Source: Collinsella sp. TM10-22 (lineage in GTDB: Bacteria; Actinomycetota; Coriobacteriia; Coriobacteriales; Coriobacteriaceae). From it: a stretch of DNA of 64,000 nucleotides. The DNA lies in NCBI RefSeq assembly GCF_003466125.1, contig NZ_QSOC01000004.1:1-64000 (forward strand). The letters run 5' to 3'. The position numbers and the translations under genes were made by a program. The notes under the pieces are model-generated. The model ran no database searches. It was not told the origin of the DNA and saw only the letters and a program-made list of their open reading frames with translations. This document shows, piece after piece, positions 51,680 to 60,296 of the stretch; positions within the stretch are counted from its first letter, which is position 1; every line of letters starts with the position of its first letter.

Positions 51680-52633
51680 ATGGACAAGGCTGCATCTACC
51701 GGCCATTCTGACCGCTGCCGCATCGTCGTCGATACCTGCTGCGACTTTAGCCCCGAGGTCGCTGCGAACCTCGATGTCGATATCTTGGGCTTCCCCTTTA
51801 TCATCGATGGCGAGGAGCGCACGGACGATATCTGGTCGAGCATGAGCCCCAAGGAGTTCTACGACCGCATGCGCGCCGGCGCTCGCGTGTCTACCTCCGC
51901 CGTGTCACTCGGTCGCTATATCGAGTTCTTTACCGAGTGCGCCAAAGAGGGTACGCCCACGGTCTACCTGTGCTTTACCTCGGCGCTGTCGTCGAGCTAC
52001 AACTCCGCGTGCCAGGCGGCAGACGCCGTGCGCGCCGAGTATCCCGATTTTGAGCTCTACGTGGTCGACAACGCTCTGCCCTGCGCGACCGGCGAGCTCT
52101 TGGCGCTCGAGGCCGTCCGTCAACGCTCGGCGGGACTTACCGCCAAGCAGCTGGTCGACTGGGCAAACGAGGCCAAGACCTATGTCCACGGCTACTTTAC
52201 GCTCGAGAGCTTCGATGCGCTGGCTGCCGGCGGCCGCATTCCGCCCGCAGCGGCACAGCTCACGGCAAAGCTCGATGTCAAACCCGAGCTGTCTTACGAC
52301 CTGGCCGGCTCGCTGTCGCTGATCGGCGTCAACCGCGGTCGCAAGAAGGCGCTCAAGTCCATCCTCAAGTCGTTTCGCGAGAACTACGTGCCCGACCGCA
52401 CCATGCCCATCGCCATTATGACGGCCGATGCCGAGAAGGACGGTGACTGGCTCGAGGCCGCCATCCGCAAGGAGGAGGGCTGCGCCGACGTCACGATTAT
52501 CCGCAGCTCCGTGGGCCCCACCATCGGCTCGCACGTGGGTCCTGGCATGGTGGCCTGCGCGTTTTGGGGCAAGAACCGCGCCGACAAGGCGTCGCTTTCC
52601 GACCGCATCGCCCGCCGTGTGCGCGGCCAGTAG
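51680..52633 (+). CDS. DegV family protein (fatty-acid binding)
   Basis: A 317-aa protein. DegV/FakB-type domain: IVVDTCCDFSPEVA near the N terminus, VSTSAVSLGRYIEFF, and FTSALSSSYNSACQAA, whose Ser contacts the fatty-acid carboxylate; the C-terminal SSVGPTIGSHVGPGMVACAFWGK is characteristic. Members present fatty acids to the kinase FakA. AAGGAG precedes the ATG at 51680; a TTG one codon earlier is an alternative. Confidence 0.92.
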   Translation: MDKAASTGHSDRCRIVVDTCCDFSPEVAANLDVDILGFPFIIDGEERTDDIWSSMSPKEFYDRMRAGARVSTSAVSLGRYIEFFTECAKEGTPTVYLCFTSALSSSYNSACQAADAVRAEYPDFELYVVDNALPCATGELLALEAVRQRSAGLTAKQLVDWANEAKTYVHGYFTLESFDALAAGGRIPPAAAQLTAKLDVKPELSYDLAGSLSLIGVNRGRKKALKSILKSFRENYVPDRTMPIAIMTADAEKDGDWLEAAIRKEEGCADVTIIRSSVGPTIGSHVGPGMVACAFWGKNRADKASLSDRIARRVRGQ

Positions 52634-52731
52634 ACAGGCGCTGCGGCCGTAATCGCCCTCAACTCACAGCCCAAACGCTGGCACCGAGTATTCAACCTGG
52701 TAATAACACCCAACCCAAAAGGAAAGGTTTC

Positions 52732-53811
52732 ATGGCAAACAAGCTCTCTGTCGCATTTATTGGCACCGGAATTATGGGTGCCCCCATCGCCGGCCACATT
52801 CTGGACGCCGGCTATCCCGTCACGGTCAACAACCGTACCAAGTCCAAGGCCGCGGCGCTTATCGAGCGCGGCGCTGTCTGGGCCGATACGCCGGCCGATG
52901 CCGTGGCGAACGCCGACGTCGTCTTTACCATGGTGGGTTATCCCTCCGAGGTCGAGGAGCTCTACCTGGCGGGCGACGGCCTGCTCGCGTGCACCAAGCC
53001 CGGCGCGGTCCTGATCGACCTCACCACGAGCTCGCCCGAGCTCGCGCGCGATATTGCCGAGGCCGCCCAGGTTTCCGGCCGCATGGCGTTTGACTGCCCC
53101 GTCACCGGCGGCGAGTCCGGTGCTATCGCCGGCACGCTCACGGCCATCGTGGGCGCCACCGAGAACGACATCGCCCCGGTCCGCGACATCCTTTCCACCT
53201 TTGCGGCAAATATCTGCTGCTTCGATGGCGCCGGCAAGGGCCAGGCTGCCAAGCTCGCCAACCAGGTGTCGCTGGGCGCCTGCATGGTCGGCATGGCCGA
53301 TGCGCTGGCGTTTGCCGAGCTGAGCGGCCTTGATCTTGAGAAGACCCGTCAGATGATCCTGGGCGGCACCGGCAAGTCCGGCGCCATGGAGAGCCTGGCG
53401 CCCAAGGCGCTCGACGGCGACTACAAGCCCGGCTTTATGGTCGAGCACTTCATTAAGGACCTGCGTTTGGCGCTCGCCTATGCCGACGATCGCGAGCTTG
53501 CGCTGCCCGGCGCCGACGTGGCCTTTACGCTCTACGACATGCTCGACGCCATCGGCGGCGCCAAGCTGGGCACCCAGGCCATCACGGTACTCTACAAGGA
53601 GGAGGCCGACGCCATCGCCGCCGGACTGGACTGGTCGCAGTATCGTCCCGAGGAGCATGGTGCTCACGAGGAGGGCTGCGGTTGCGGCGAGCACGGCGAC
53701 GAGCATGAGTGCGGTTGTGGCCACCACCACGGCGAGGACCACGAGTGCTGTGGTGGCCACGGCCATGACGACGGCCACGAGTGCTGCTGCGGCCACCATC
53801 ACGAGGAGTAG
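52732..53811 (+). CDS. Beta-hydroxyacid dehydrogenase (GarR-like) with a Cys/His-rich tail
   Basis: A 359-aa protein. The first 300 residues are a normal NAD(P)-dependent 3-hydroxyacid dehydrogenase: Rossmann IGTGIMGAPIAGHILDAGY, substrate motif DCPVTGGESGA and the catalytic Lys in GKGQAAKLANQ, with a helical C-terminal domain. Family members reduce tartronate semialdehyde or oxidise 3-hydroxyisobutyrate. Uniquely, about 53 more residues follow (from EEHGAHEEGCGCGEHG on), with 9 Cys and 14 His in CGCG/GHHH/ECC repeats. Such a tail should bind zinc, nickel, copper or another metal. AAAGGAAAGG precedes the ATG at 52732. Confidence 0.9.
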   Translation: MANKLSVAFIGTGIMGAPIAGHILDAGYPVTVNNRTKSKAAALIERGAVWADTPADAVANADVVFTMVGYPSEVEELYLAGDGLLACTKPGAVLIDLTTSSPELARDIAEAAQVSGRMAFDCPVTGGESGAIAGTLTAIVGATENDIAPVRDILSTFAANICCFDGAGKGQAAKLANQVSLGACMVGMADALAFAELSGLDLEKTRQMILGGTGKSGAMESLAPKALDGDYKPGFMVEHFIKDLRLALAYADDRELALPGADVAFTLYDMLDAIGGAKLGTQAITVLYKEEADAIAAGLDWSQYRPEEHGAHEEGCGCGEHGDEHECGCGHHHGEDHECCGGHGHDDGHECCCGHHHEE

Positions 53812-53816
53812 CGCCC

Positions 53817-54245
53817 ATGAGCTGGACGTTCGTGGTGCTCGCGCTGGTGCTCTTTCTCTTTGCAATCTACATTGGCTTTTTGTGCGGCCAGTGGGCCTGC
53901 GAAAAGCGCGTCATCACCAAGCGCGACTACTGGATCGCCAACTTTGCAGGAGCGGCGGCAGTCGTCCTGCTGACCTGGGTGTTCTCGCTGTTCCCGCTGG
54001 TGCAGTTTGCGCCGATCGGCTGGCTCGGCGGTTTTATCGCCGGTCTTAAGATGAGCTTTGGCGAGTCCGTCGGTCCGTGGCGCAAGCACGACGAGGTCTT
54101 TAACGTCAACAAGGCCCATCGCGCCGCCGCCGACGCGGGTGACGCCGAGGAGCGCCGCCGTGCCCGTCGCAATGGCGCGGCCGACCGACAGCTCATCTCG
54201 GTCACCGATGACAGCAAGGGTGCTGGCAAGCACGCTAAGAAATAG
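53817..54245 (+). CDS. Hypothetical membrane protein
   Basis: A 142-aa protein starting 5 nt after the preceding stop. Two TM segments (about 2-22 and 40-65) are followed by a hydrophilic, Arg- and Ala-rich C-terminal half ending KGAGKHAKK. I do not recognise a family. It probably belongs to an operon with the dehydrogenase before and the HEAT-like gene after (15 nt away). Confidence 0.75.
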   Translation: MSWTFVVLALVLFLFAIYIGFLCGQWACEKRVITKRDYWIANFAGAAAVVLLTWVFSLFPLVQFAPIGWLGGFIAGLKMSFGESVGPWRKHDEVFNVNKAHRAAADAGDAEERRRARRNGAADRQLISVTDDSKGAGKHAKK

Positions 54246-54260
54246 TAAGAAGAGGTAACT

Positions 54261-54959
54261 ATGGCAGAAAACAAAGACGAACAGCTCACCGACGAGGAGC
54301 TGGCACAGCTTCAGCTGGCAGAGGAGAACGAGAACGCCGTCGACCGACTGGTCCAGGAGCTCGGCTGCCCCACGCGCCGCATGCGCCAGTTTGCCGCCCG
54401 CGTGCTGCACCTGCTTGCCGAGCGCGATCCGCAGCGCGTCGTGCCCTGCGTGCCCGCGTTGATCGAGGCGCTCGACCGCCCCGAGGCTCAGACCCGCTGG
54501 GAGGCTCTCGATGCCCTGGCGGCGCTCGCCACCACCTGCCCCGAGCAGCTGGGCGATGCCTTTGAGGGTGCCGAGACCGCGCTGTTCGACGAGATTTCCT
54601 CCACGCTGCGCTATGCCGCCTTCCGCCTGCTGTGCGTATGGGGCGCCACGAGCGTCGAGCGTTCGCGCGAGGCTTGGCCCATCCTGGACGAGGCCATCCA
54701 GTGCTACCACGGCGACCTCGAGTATCGCGACATGCTCGGTTGCCTGTACGAGTTTAGCCAGGGCGAGATCGACGCCGAGGTCGCCGACAAGCTCGCACTG
54801 CGCCTTAAGTTCGATGCCGAGAACGGCAAGGGCAGTTATCTCAAGGCCCGTTCGAGCGAGATTTGCGAAATGCTTGTTAAACGTTTTGGCCTGGAACTCT
54901 CCAAAAAGAAGAAGCGTGCTAGCGTTAAGAAATCTGACGACGCCGAAGACGAGGAGTAA
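54261..54959 (+). CDS. HEAT-like repeat protein
   Basis: A 232-aa acidic helical protein. Repeats such as RQFAARVLHLLAERDPQRVVPCVPALIEAL and TRWEALDALAALATTCPEQLGDAF are typical HEAT/armadillo-like helix pairs. A basic KKKKRASVKKS patch and DDAEDEE end the protein. No enzyme motif. It likely mediates protein contacts. GAAGAGG precedes the ATG and the next gene starts 6 nt later. Confidence 0.8.
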   Translation: MAENKDEQLTDEELAQLQLAEENENAVDRLVQELGCPTRRMRQFAARVLHLLAERDPQRVVPCVPALIEALDRPEAQTRWEALDALAALATTCPEQLGDAFEGAETALFDEISSTLRYAAFRLLCVWGATSVERSREAWPILDEAIQCYHGDLEYRDMLGCLYEFSQGEIDAEVADKLALRLKFDAENGKGSYLKARSSEICEMLVKRFGLELSKKKKRASVKKSDDAEDEE

Positions 54960-54965
54960 CAGATT

Positions 54966-56051
54966 ATGGCGCACGATGTAGTCCTGATTCCCGGTGACGG
55001 TATCGGTCCCGAGATTACGCAGGCCATGCGCCGCGTGGTCGAGGCCACCGGTGTCCAGATCAACTGGAACGTCCAGGAGGCCGGCGCCGGCGTCATGGAC
55101 GAGTTCGGTACGCCGCTGCCCCAGCACGTCCTCGATGCGGTCGCCGAGACCAAAGTTGCCATCAAGGGCCCCATCACCACACCGGTCGGCACGGGCTTCC
55201 GCAGCGTTAACGTCGCCCTGCGCAAGCACTTCGACCTGTACGCCTGCGTGCGCCCCTGCCTGTCGCAGCCGGGCGACGGCTCGCGCTTCCGCGACGTCGA
55301 TCTGGTCATCGTGCGCGAGAACACCGAGGACCTTTACGCCGGTATCGAGTTCGATGAGGGCGCTGCCGAGGTCGAGGAGCTCTCGCAGCTCGTCGAGCGC
55401 TCGGGTCAGAAGACCTTCGCCGCTGATTCCGCCATCTCGATCAAGCCCATCTCCATCGCCAAGAGCCGCCGCATTGTGGAATACGCCTTTGAGTACGCCC
55501 GCCGCTGCGGCCGCAAAAAGGTGACGGCCGTGCACAAGGCCAACATCATGAAGGCGACCGACGGCCTGTTCCTGCGCGTTGCGCGCGAGGTGGCCGCCAA
55601 CTATCCCGACATCGAGTTCAACGACAAGATCGTCGACGCCACCTGCATGGGCCTGGTCCAGAACCCCAACGACTTTGATGTCCTGGTGCTGCCCAACCTG
55701 TACGGCGACATCGTGAGCGACCTGTGCGCCGGCCTGGTGGGCGGCCTGGGTATGGCTCCGGGCTCCAATATCGGTGCCGACTGCGCCATCTTTGAGGCAA
55801 CGCACGGCTCCGCGCCCGATATCGCCGGCCAGGATATCGCTAACCCCACGGCAGAAATTCTCTCTGCTGCCATGATGCTTGATCACTTGGGCGAGAACGA
55901 CGCCGCTAATCGCATTCGCGCCGCCGTTTCTGCCACGCTCGACGAGGGCGAGCAGGTTACCGGTGACGTGCGTCGTGCCCAGACCGGTTCCGTTGAGGGT
56001 GCCGTGGGTACGCAGGCCTTTGCCGATGCCGTTATTGCGCACCTGGTCTAA
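54966..56051 (+). CDS. NAD-dependent isocitrate/isopropylmalate-type dehydrogenase
   Basis: A 361-aa beta-decarboxylating dehydrogenase. N-terminal [16 protein letters not shown], substrate-binding [35 protein letters not shown], Lys and Asp sites in [16 protein letters not shown] and [24 protein letters not shown], and [18 protein letters not shown] are all intact. RENTEDLY favours isocitrate over isopropylmalate. No leu genes are nearby, so NAD-isocitrate dehydrogenase for glutamate synthesis is the better call. Confidence 0.9.
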   Translation: MAHDVVLIPGDGIGPEITQAMRRVVEATGVQINWNVQEAGAGVMDEFGTPLPQHVLDAVAETKVAIKGPITTPVGTGFRSVNVALRKHFDLYACVRPCLSQPGDGSRFRDVDLVIVRENTEDLYAGIEFDEGAAEVEELSQLVERSGQKTFAADSAISIKPISIAKSRRIVEYAFEYARRCGRKKVTAVHKANIMKATDGLFLRVAREVAANYPDIEFNDKIVDATCMGLVQNPNDFDVLVLPNLYGDIVSDLCAGLVGGLGMAPGSNIGADCAIFEATHGSAPDIAGQDIANPTAEILSAAMMLDHLGENDAANRIRAAVSATLDEGEQVTGDVRRAQTGSVEGAVGTQAFADAVIAHLV

Positions 56052-56109
56052 GGCATGCAGACTGCAAACGCCTAAATAGTACTTAAGTGTTTGCGTATAA
56101 CCTAAGAAT

Positions 56110-56141
56110 CAATACGCCCGGCGCTCCGTCGGGCGTATTCT
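56110..56141 (+). terminator. Terminator after the dehydrogenase gene
   Basis: AATACGCCCG pairs with CGGGCGTATT around GCGCTCCGT, followed by CTATT. Confidence 0.7.
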
Positions 56142-56177
56142 ATTGGGGACTATGTTTCCTAACAAGGAGTAACCGAT

Positions 56178-57260
56178 ATGGGTTTGATTCAAAAGAAGGA
56201 CGAGAAGGACGAGATCGACGGCATCCAGATCATCGAGCGCGGCGAAGGCCCCAATGGTGACGAGGACGAGAAGATCGACCTGGTCGCCGGTACGTCTGCC
56301 GAGCATATTGCAGCTGGCACGACGGCCGAGGAGGAGGACGCCCGTCTGGAAGCTCAGATCGCCGCAGATGCCGCTGACGAGAACCTCATGCCCGAGGAGC
56401 AGGACGAGGACGATTCCGACGCGGACGATCATGCATCCAAGCACAAGAAGACGGTGATCGCTGCCTTCGTGGTTACAGTCGTGATCGCTGCCGTGGTCGG
56501 CTTCTTTATTGGCAATGGCGGCTTTGGCGGCAAGGGTGTCGGTTCGGCGACCCTGACCGAGGACCAGCTCGATTCGACCGTGGCAAGTTATAGCTACAAC
56601 GGCAAGAAGAGTGACATCACCGCGCGCGAGGCCATCGAGAGCCAGTACAGCCTCGACACCGTCAAGGACGGCGACGGCAACTACACGGCTCCTTCTGCCG
56701 ACGTCATCCTGTCCTACGTGCGCAACAAGATTCTGCTCGATGCTGCCGAGGACGAGGGTATTACCGTCTCTTCTAAGGAGATGAAGAAGTACGCCGAGGA
56801 TTCTATCGGCACTTCTGACTACGACACCATGGCCAAGCAGTATGGCGTCTCCAAGGACCAGGCCAAGCAGATCGTCCGCCAGTCCGCGACGCTGCAGAAG
56901 CTCTACAAGAAGAAGGTCGGCGACAGCTCCGCAAGCATGCCGACCGCCCCGACCGAGCCTGCTGACGGCAACGAGGAGACCGCGAGCAAGGACTACGCCG
57001 ACTACATCATCAACCTTGCCGGCGACGAGTGGGATAGCTCAAAGGGCACTTGGAAGGACGCCGATGGCACCTACGCTAAGGCATTCGCCGACGATGCCTT
57101 TACTGCCGATAGCGCTACCTACAAACAGGCCATGACCGCCTATTACACCGCCTACCAGCAGTACTCCTCGCAGGCTTCGAGCGCCAGCTCCAAGTGGACC
57201 GAGTATGCTAACGGCCTCTACGCCAAGGCCAACATCAGCATCTACGGCCTGTTTGCGTAA
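56178..57260 (+). CDS. SurA-N-like membrane-anchored protein
   Basis: A 360-aa protein. An acidic cytoplasmic region of about 90 residues precedes a single TM segment (about 91-113, TVIAAFVVTVVIAAVVGFFIG). The outside part has a SurA_N-like helical domain (DITAREAIESQYSL..., ADVILSYVRNKILLDAAEDEGITVSSKEMKKYAEDSIG) as in peptidyl-prolyl isomerase chaperones, but no parvulin or other PPIase domain follows; instead there is a helical, Ser/Tyr-rich end. It may be a chaperone for exported proteins. AAGGAG precedes the ATG. Confidence 0.8.
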   Translation: MGLIQKKDEKDEIDGIQIIERGEGPNGDEDEKIDLVAGTSAEHIAAGTTAEEEDARLEAQIAADAADENLMPEEQDEDDSDADDHASKHKKTVIAAFVVTVVIAAVVGFFIGNGGFGGKGVGSATLTEDQLDSTVASYSYNGKKSDITAREAIESQYSLDTVKDGDGNYTAPSADVILSYVRNKILLDAAEDEGITVSSKEMKKYAEDSIGTSDYDTMAKQYGVSKDQAKQIVRQSATLQKLYKKKVGDSSASMPTAPTEPADGNEETASKDYADYIINLAGDEWDSSKGTWKDADGTYAKAFADDAFTADSATYKQAMTAYYTAYQQYSSQASSASSKWTEYANGLYAKANISIYGLFA

Positions 57261-57300
57261 GGGCTGCCCGAGCCACCGAGTGCGTAGCCAAAAAAATCTG

Positions 57301-57339
57301 ATAAGCCCGCTAGAACGGATGTCGTTCTAGCGGGCTTAT
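57301..57339. terminator. Strong bidirectional terminator
   Basis: ATAAGCCCGCTAGAACG and CGTTCTAGCGGGCTTAT pair perfectly (17 bp) around GATGT, between convergent genes. Confidence 0.85.
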
Positions 57340-57372
57340 TGCGTTTAGACACTGGTGGTTAGATTATGCCTA

Positions 57373-57609
57373 TTAATCTTTAAGTCCAAAAAGGTTATCG
57401 GCTTCATCGTCAGGCATATATTCCAGTACATCGCCCGGTTGGCAGTCGAGTGCTCGGCATATCGCGTCAAGAGTTGAAAAGCGCACGGCAGAAACCTTGC
57501 CCGTCTTGATGCGCGACATATTGACCTGGGAGATGCCCACGCGTTCCGCAAGCTCTTTCGATGAGATCTTGCGTTCGGCGAGCATGCGGTCGAGCCGCAG
57601 AATAATCAT
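57373..57609 (-). CDS. Cro/C1-type HTH regulator (YozG-like)
   Basis: A 78-aa protein made of a single helix-turn-helix domain: MIILRLDRMLAERKISSKELAERVGISQVNMSRIKTGK, ending with DVLEYMPDDE. This short type is regularly paired with DUF2975 membrane proteins, as here (9 nt upstream). It could bind the GATAC-TT-GTATC palindrome at 58283-58294. Confidence 0.92.
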   Translation of the reverse strand: MIILRLDRMLAERKISSKELAERVGISQVNMSRIKTGKVSAVRFSTLDAICRALDCQPGDVLEYMPDDEADNLFGLKD

Positions 57610-57618
57610 GGATTCCCC

Positions 57619-58257
57619 CTAGAGCAACTCGTCATCTTGTTTTTGCAGGATACACCCGTACTGGAAGACGCTGGCAATCAGGCTAATAATCAGGCCTGTA
57701 AAGAGCATGGAGAGGTCGAGATGCTGGCCGCCAAGCGCATCCGTAAAGCTACCGCCAAATCCTGAGAGTATCAGCCCTGTGACTATGGCACCAAAAAGTT
57801 TCACGGCGGCGCCGCCGATAAGGAACAAATGTCCTATTTGACGTAGTATGCGGATGCATTCGAGGTCAAAGGGCCTGCCCGCCTTTTCAATGGCGGAGAA
57901 AAACCTGTATGCGCTTAGCGCGATGGCAAGCGCGAGGCATGCCATCATGCCGCTCCCTATGGCAGTATGACCGTCGTGCGCGACAAGCATAAGAGGGGTC
58001 TGTTCGTTGGCGCCGACGAGAGCGAGAAATGGCCCTTCGCCAGCCGTAAGCTCTACGGATTGGAGACAGAACCCTTGGGAGAGGCTAGGCAATATGAGTA
58101 GAAGTTCGATTGCAATGACTGCGAGGAGTGCCAGAGCGAGCGCCACGATGGTGCAGATTGTGCCCCATTTGCAGTAGCGAGTGAGCTTCCTCAGTTTGGC
58201 TATTGCCTGTTCACGGTCGATGGCTTCATTCGATTTGGATACGTTCCAGCGGACCAT
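57619..58257 (-). CDS. DUF2975 membrane protein
   Basis: A 212-aa protein with four TM segments (about 33-57, 105-122, 147-170 and 180-200). The pattern AGRPFDLECIRILRQIGHLFLIGGAA is typical of DUF2975 (F-x-x-x-x-x-x-L-R-x-I). The ATG at 58257 follows GGAGG by 4 nt; a TTG at 58272 is less likely. It pairs with the HTH gene downstream, and the two may form a membrane-linked regulatory unit; its signal is unknown. Confidence 0.85.
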   Translation of the reverse strand: MVRWNVSKSNEAIDREQAIAKLRKLTRYCKWGTICTIVALALALLAVIAIELLLILPSLSQGFCLQSVELTAGEGPFLALVGANEQTPLMLVAHDGHTAIGSGMMACLALAIALSAYRFFSAIEKAGRPFDLECIRILRQIGHLFLIGGAAVKLFGAIVTGLILSGFGGSFTDALGGQHLDLSMLFTGLIISLIASVFQYGCILQKQDDELL

Positions 58258-58282
58258 AGCTCCTCCAACCAATGTCTTGGAT

Positions 58283-58294
58283 GATACTTGTATC
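58283..58294. promoter_or_regulatory. Candidate operator of the HTH/DUF2975 operon
   Basis: GATAC-TT-GTATC is a perfect palindrome 26 nt upstream of the DUF2975 start, within A/T-rich sequence that also reads TATCTTATATCATA. Confidence 0.45.
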
Positions 58295-58489
58295 TTATAT
58301 CATACTTAATGATAAACGATAAACAATTACAGATTAGAGTAAGTAATGTTTGTGAGACGAATAGTGAGAGCTATGGCATATTCAGGGAATGGGAGTTTGG
58401 AATGCGGGGGGGGGGTGGACAAAGAACGATATTTCCTGCAATCGCGCAAATGCTTCATCGGGTCTCCCTAATTCATATGGGAAAACGGC

Positions 58490-58760
58490 TGCAAACGATT
58501 GCAAATAACCGGTGAACGGTCAAAAACTACCGTTCACCGATAATTTCTAAACTGGTTCTAACTGGTATTAAGTTAAAAAGACCAATTCACAAATCTTCAC
58601 AATGACCTGCATTTTTCCTACACGCTATATTTAGCCGCCCTACGTTGTTTAGACACAGAAAAAGATCCGATCTTTTGCCAACGCATTTCGAAACGGTTTC
58701 AAAACCGCAGGTAGAAGTGTTAACGAGCGGTAAACGGTCGATTTATCACCGTGAACGGTG
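58490..58760. promoter_or_regulatory. Repeated palindromes in the long region before the Aga-like PTS operon
   Basis: The gap 58258-58962 is 705 bp, A/T-rich and without a credible gene. It contains TGCAAACGATTGCA (58490-58503); CGGTGAACGGT with ACCGTTCACCG (58510-58539); CGAAACGGTTTCA (58689-58701), which fits a cre-like consensus on the minus strand; CGGTAAACGGT (58728-58738); and ACCGTGAACGGT (58748-58759). These look like binding sites for LacI/CcpA-type regulators. Confidence 0.5.
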
Positions 58761-58833
58761 CAAAAACGTTTTACTGTATGAATCAACGAAAGCGACCTCT
58801 TCTGTGGTGATATAGTGACAACAACACGTCACG

Positions 58834-58864
58834 TGGTTACTACCAGTTGAGAGACCACTGGTCT
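58834..58864. promoter_or_regulatory. Two GntR-type operators upstream of the PTS operon
   Basis: TGGT-TACT-ACCA (58834-58845) and AGACCA-C-TGGTCT (58852-58864). The first recurs before the SIS gene at 63126-63139. HutC/NagR/DasR regulators bind TGGT-N4-ACCA-type sites. TATAGT at 58811-58816 may be the -10 box just upstream. Confidence 0.6.
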
Positions 58865-58962
58865 TCAAAGAACGCTTTCTAAGAAGCTTTAAGGGCGAGC
58901 GCCCGCTGGCTTCCGAACATCATCGGACTCAGATCGTACACACCTTCGGAAGGGAAATTTGA

Positions 58963-59406
58963 ATGGTTGGCTTTATTCTTACCGGTCATGGACAGTTCGC
59001 ACCCGGCCTTGCAAGTGCTATCGCTATGGTTGCCGGCGACCAGCCCGCTTTTACCGTCGTTCCTTTTGAGGGCGACCAGGCTGCTTCCTACGGTGAGGAT
59101 CTCCGCGCCGCTATTACCGCCATGCGCGAGGAGTGCGATGGCGTGCTCGTCTTTACCGACCTGCTCGGTGGTACTCCGTTCAATCAGTCGATGATGATTG
59201 CCCAGGATGTCGACAACGTCGAGGTTCTGACTGGCACCAACCTTCCCATGGTTATTGAGCTTCTGTTCCTCCGCGGTAACGCCACGCTCGCCGAGCTTGG
59301 CGAGCAGGCCGTGACTGTTGGCCAGACGGGCATCACCGCCCAGACGGTCGCATCCGTTGCCGGCTCCGATGAAGAGGATATCTTCGGCGACGAGGACGGC
59401 ATCTAA
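58963..59406 (+). CDS. PTS EIIA, mannose family (AgaF-like)
   Basis: A 147-aa protein. It starts MVGFILTGHGQFAPGLASAI with phospho-accepting His9; FTDLLGGTPFNQSMMIAQD and GTNLPMVIELLF are family motifs. A GGAAGGG site, part of a CTTCCGAA/TTCGGAAG hairpin, precedes the ATG. It ends with an acidic GSDEEDIFGDEDGI tail. First gene of an operon EIIA-yajC-EIIB-EIIC-EIID, probably for N-acetylgalactosamine or a related amino sugar. Confidence 0.94.
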   Translation: MVGFILTGHGQFAPGLASAIAMVAGDQPAFTVVPFEGDQAASYGEDLRAAITAMREECDGVLVFTDLLGGTPFNQSMMIAQDVDNVEVLTGTNLPMVIELLFLRGNATLAELGEQAVTVGQTGITAQTVASVAGSDEEDIFGDEDGI

Positions 59407-59687
59407 TGGCCGATTTCGGAGCCAGTGTTCTGAGTTCCTCGGTAGCTCTTTTGGGCCTGCTTGCCATCATGGGTGTGATTTACACCATCTGGTCGCAAAT
59501 CAACATGAAGAAGAAGCAGAAGTACTTCAAGGAGCTGCACACCGAGCTTAAGCCGGGTCAGGAGGTTCTTTTCGCCGGCGGTATCTACGGAACCGTCAAG
59601 GGCATCGAAGGCGAAAAGGTCCAGATCAAAGTCCGATCCGGTGCCGTCGTAGATGTTTCGCGTTACGCGATTCAGGAGATCAAGTAA
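59406..59687 (+). CDS. yajC: YajC-like protein inside the PTS operon
   Basis: A 93-aa protein. One TM segment (about 10-28, SSSVALLGLLAIMGVIYTI) is followed by KKKQKYFKELHTELKPGQEVLFAGGIYGTVKGIEGEKVQIKV, the YajC domain that contacts SecDF in other bacteria. Its ATG overlaps the EIIA stop (TAATG), so it is part of the PTS operon. YajC-like genes also sit in mannose-family PTS operons for host glycans in streptococci, so this is probably a specialised paralogue. No secD or secF is adjacent. Confidence 0.88.
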   Translation: MADFGASVLSSSVALLGLLAIMGVIYTIWSQINMKKKQKYFKELHTELKPGQEVLFAGGIYGTVKGIEGEKVQIKVRSGAVVDVSRYAIQEIK

Positions 59688-59723
59688 CTGTCGTCAGCAA
59701 ATAACGAAAGGAAGCTGATCAAC

Positions 59724-60206
59724 ATGGCAGAACCCAACATTCTTCTTACCCGCATCGATAACCGACTGGTCCATGGTCAGGTCGCTACCCAGTGGAACTC
59801 CACCCTGGGCTCCAACCTCATCCTCGTCGCCAACGACGATGTGTCGACCAACACCATGCGCCAGAACCTCATGAAGATGGCCGCTCCCGCCGGCGTCGCT
59901 ACGCGTTTCTTCTCCCTGCAGAAGACCATCGACGTCATTGGCAAGGCGAGCCCGCGCCAGAAGATCTTCATCGTGGCCGAAACACCGGAAGACGTGCTTA
60001 CGCTCGTCAAGGGCGGTGTGCCTATAAAGAAGGTAAACATCGGCAACATGCACATGTCGGAAGGAAAGCGCCAAGTCGCCACCTCCGTCGCAGTTAACGA
60101 CGAGGATGTCGCTGCGTTTAAAGAGCTGCAGGAATTGGGGGTGGAGTTGGAGATCAGGCGCGTTCCGAGCACGCCTGTTGAGGACACGAGCAAGCTCTTC
60201 TCGTAA
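59724..60206 (+). CDS. PTS EIIB, mannose family (AgaV-like)
   Basis: A 160-aa protein. Phospho-acceptor His17 is in LLTRIDNRLVHGQVATQW. KKVNIGNMHMSEGKRQ and the late VELEIRRVPSTPVED are typical. GAAAGGAAG precedes the ATG. It transfers phosphate from the EIIA at 58963 to sugar imported by the EIIC/EIID pair. Confidence 0.95.
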   Translation: MAEPNILLTRIDNRLVHGQVATQWNSTLGSNLILVANDDVSTNTMRQNLMKMAAPAGVATRFFSLQKTIDVIGKASPRQKIFIVAETPEDVLTLVKGGVPIKKVNIGNMHMSEGKRQVATSVAVNDEDVAAFKELQELGVELEIRRVPSTPVEDTSKLFS

Positions 60207-60296
60207 TCCTCGTGATCCACGTTGTCAGGATTGAAACCCTGACGTTCTGTACGTGAAATCCAAAGTGCGTACATACATTTTGAAAGGAGGAGCAAG

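Noticed and set aside
53799..56042. A minus-strand open frame of 747 codons opposite four genes
   Set aside because: It runs antisense through several recognised coding sequences in an operon.
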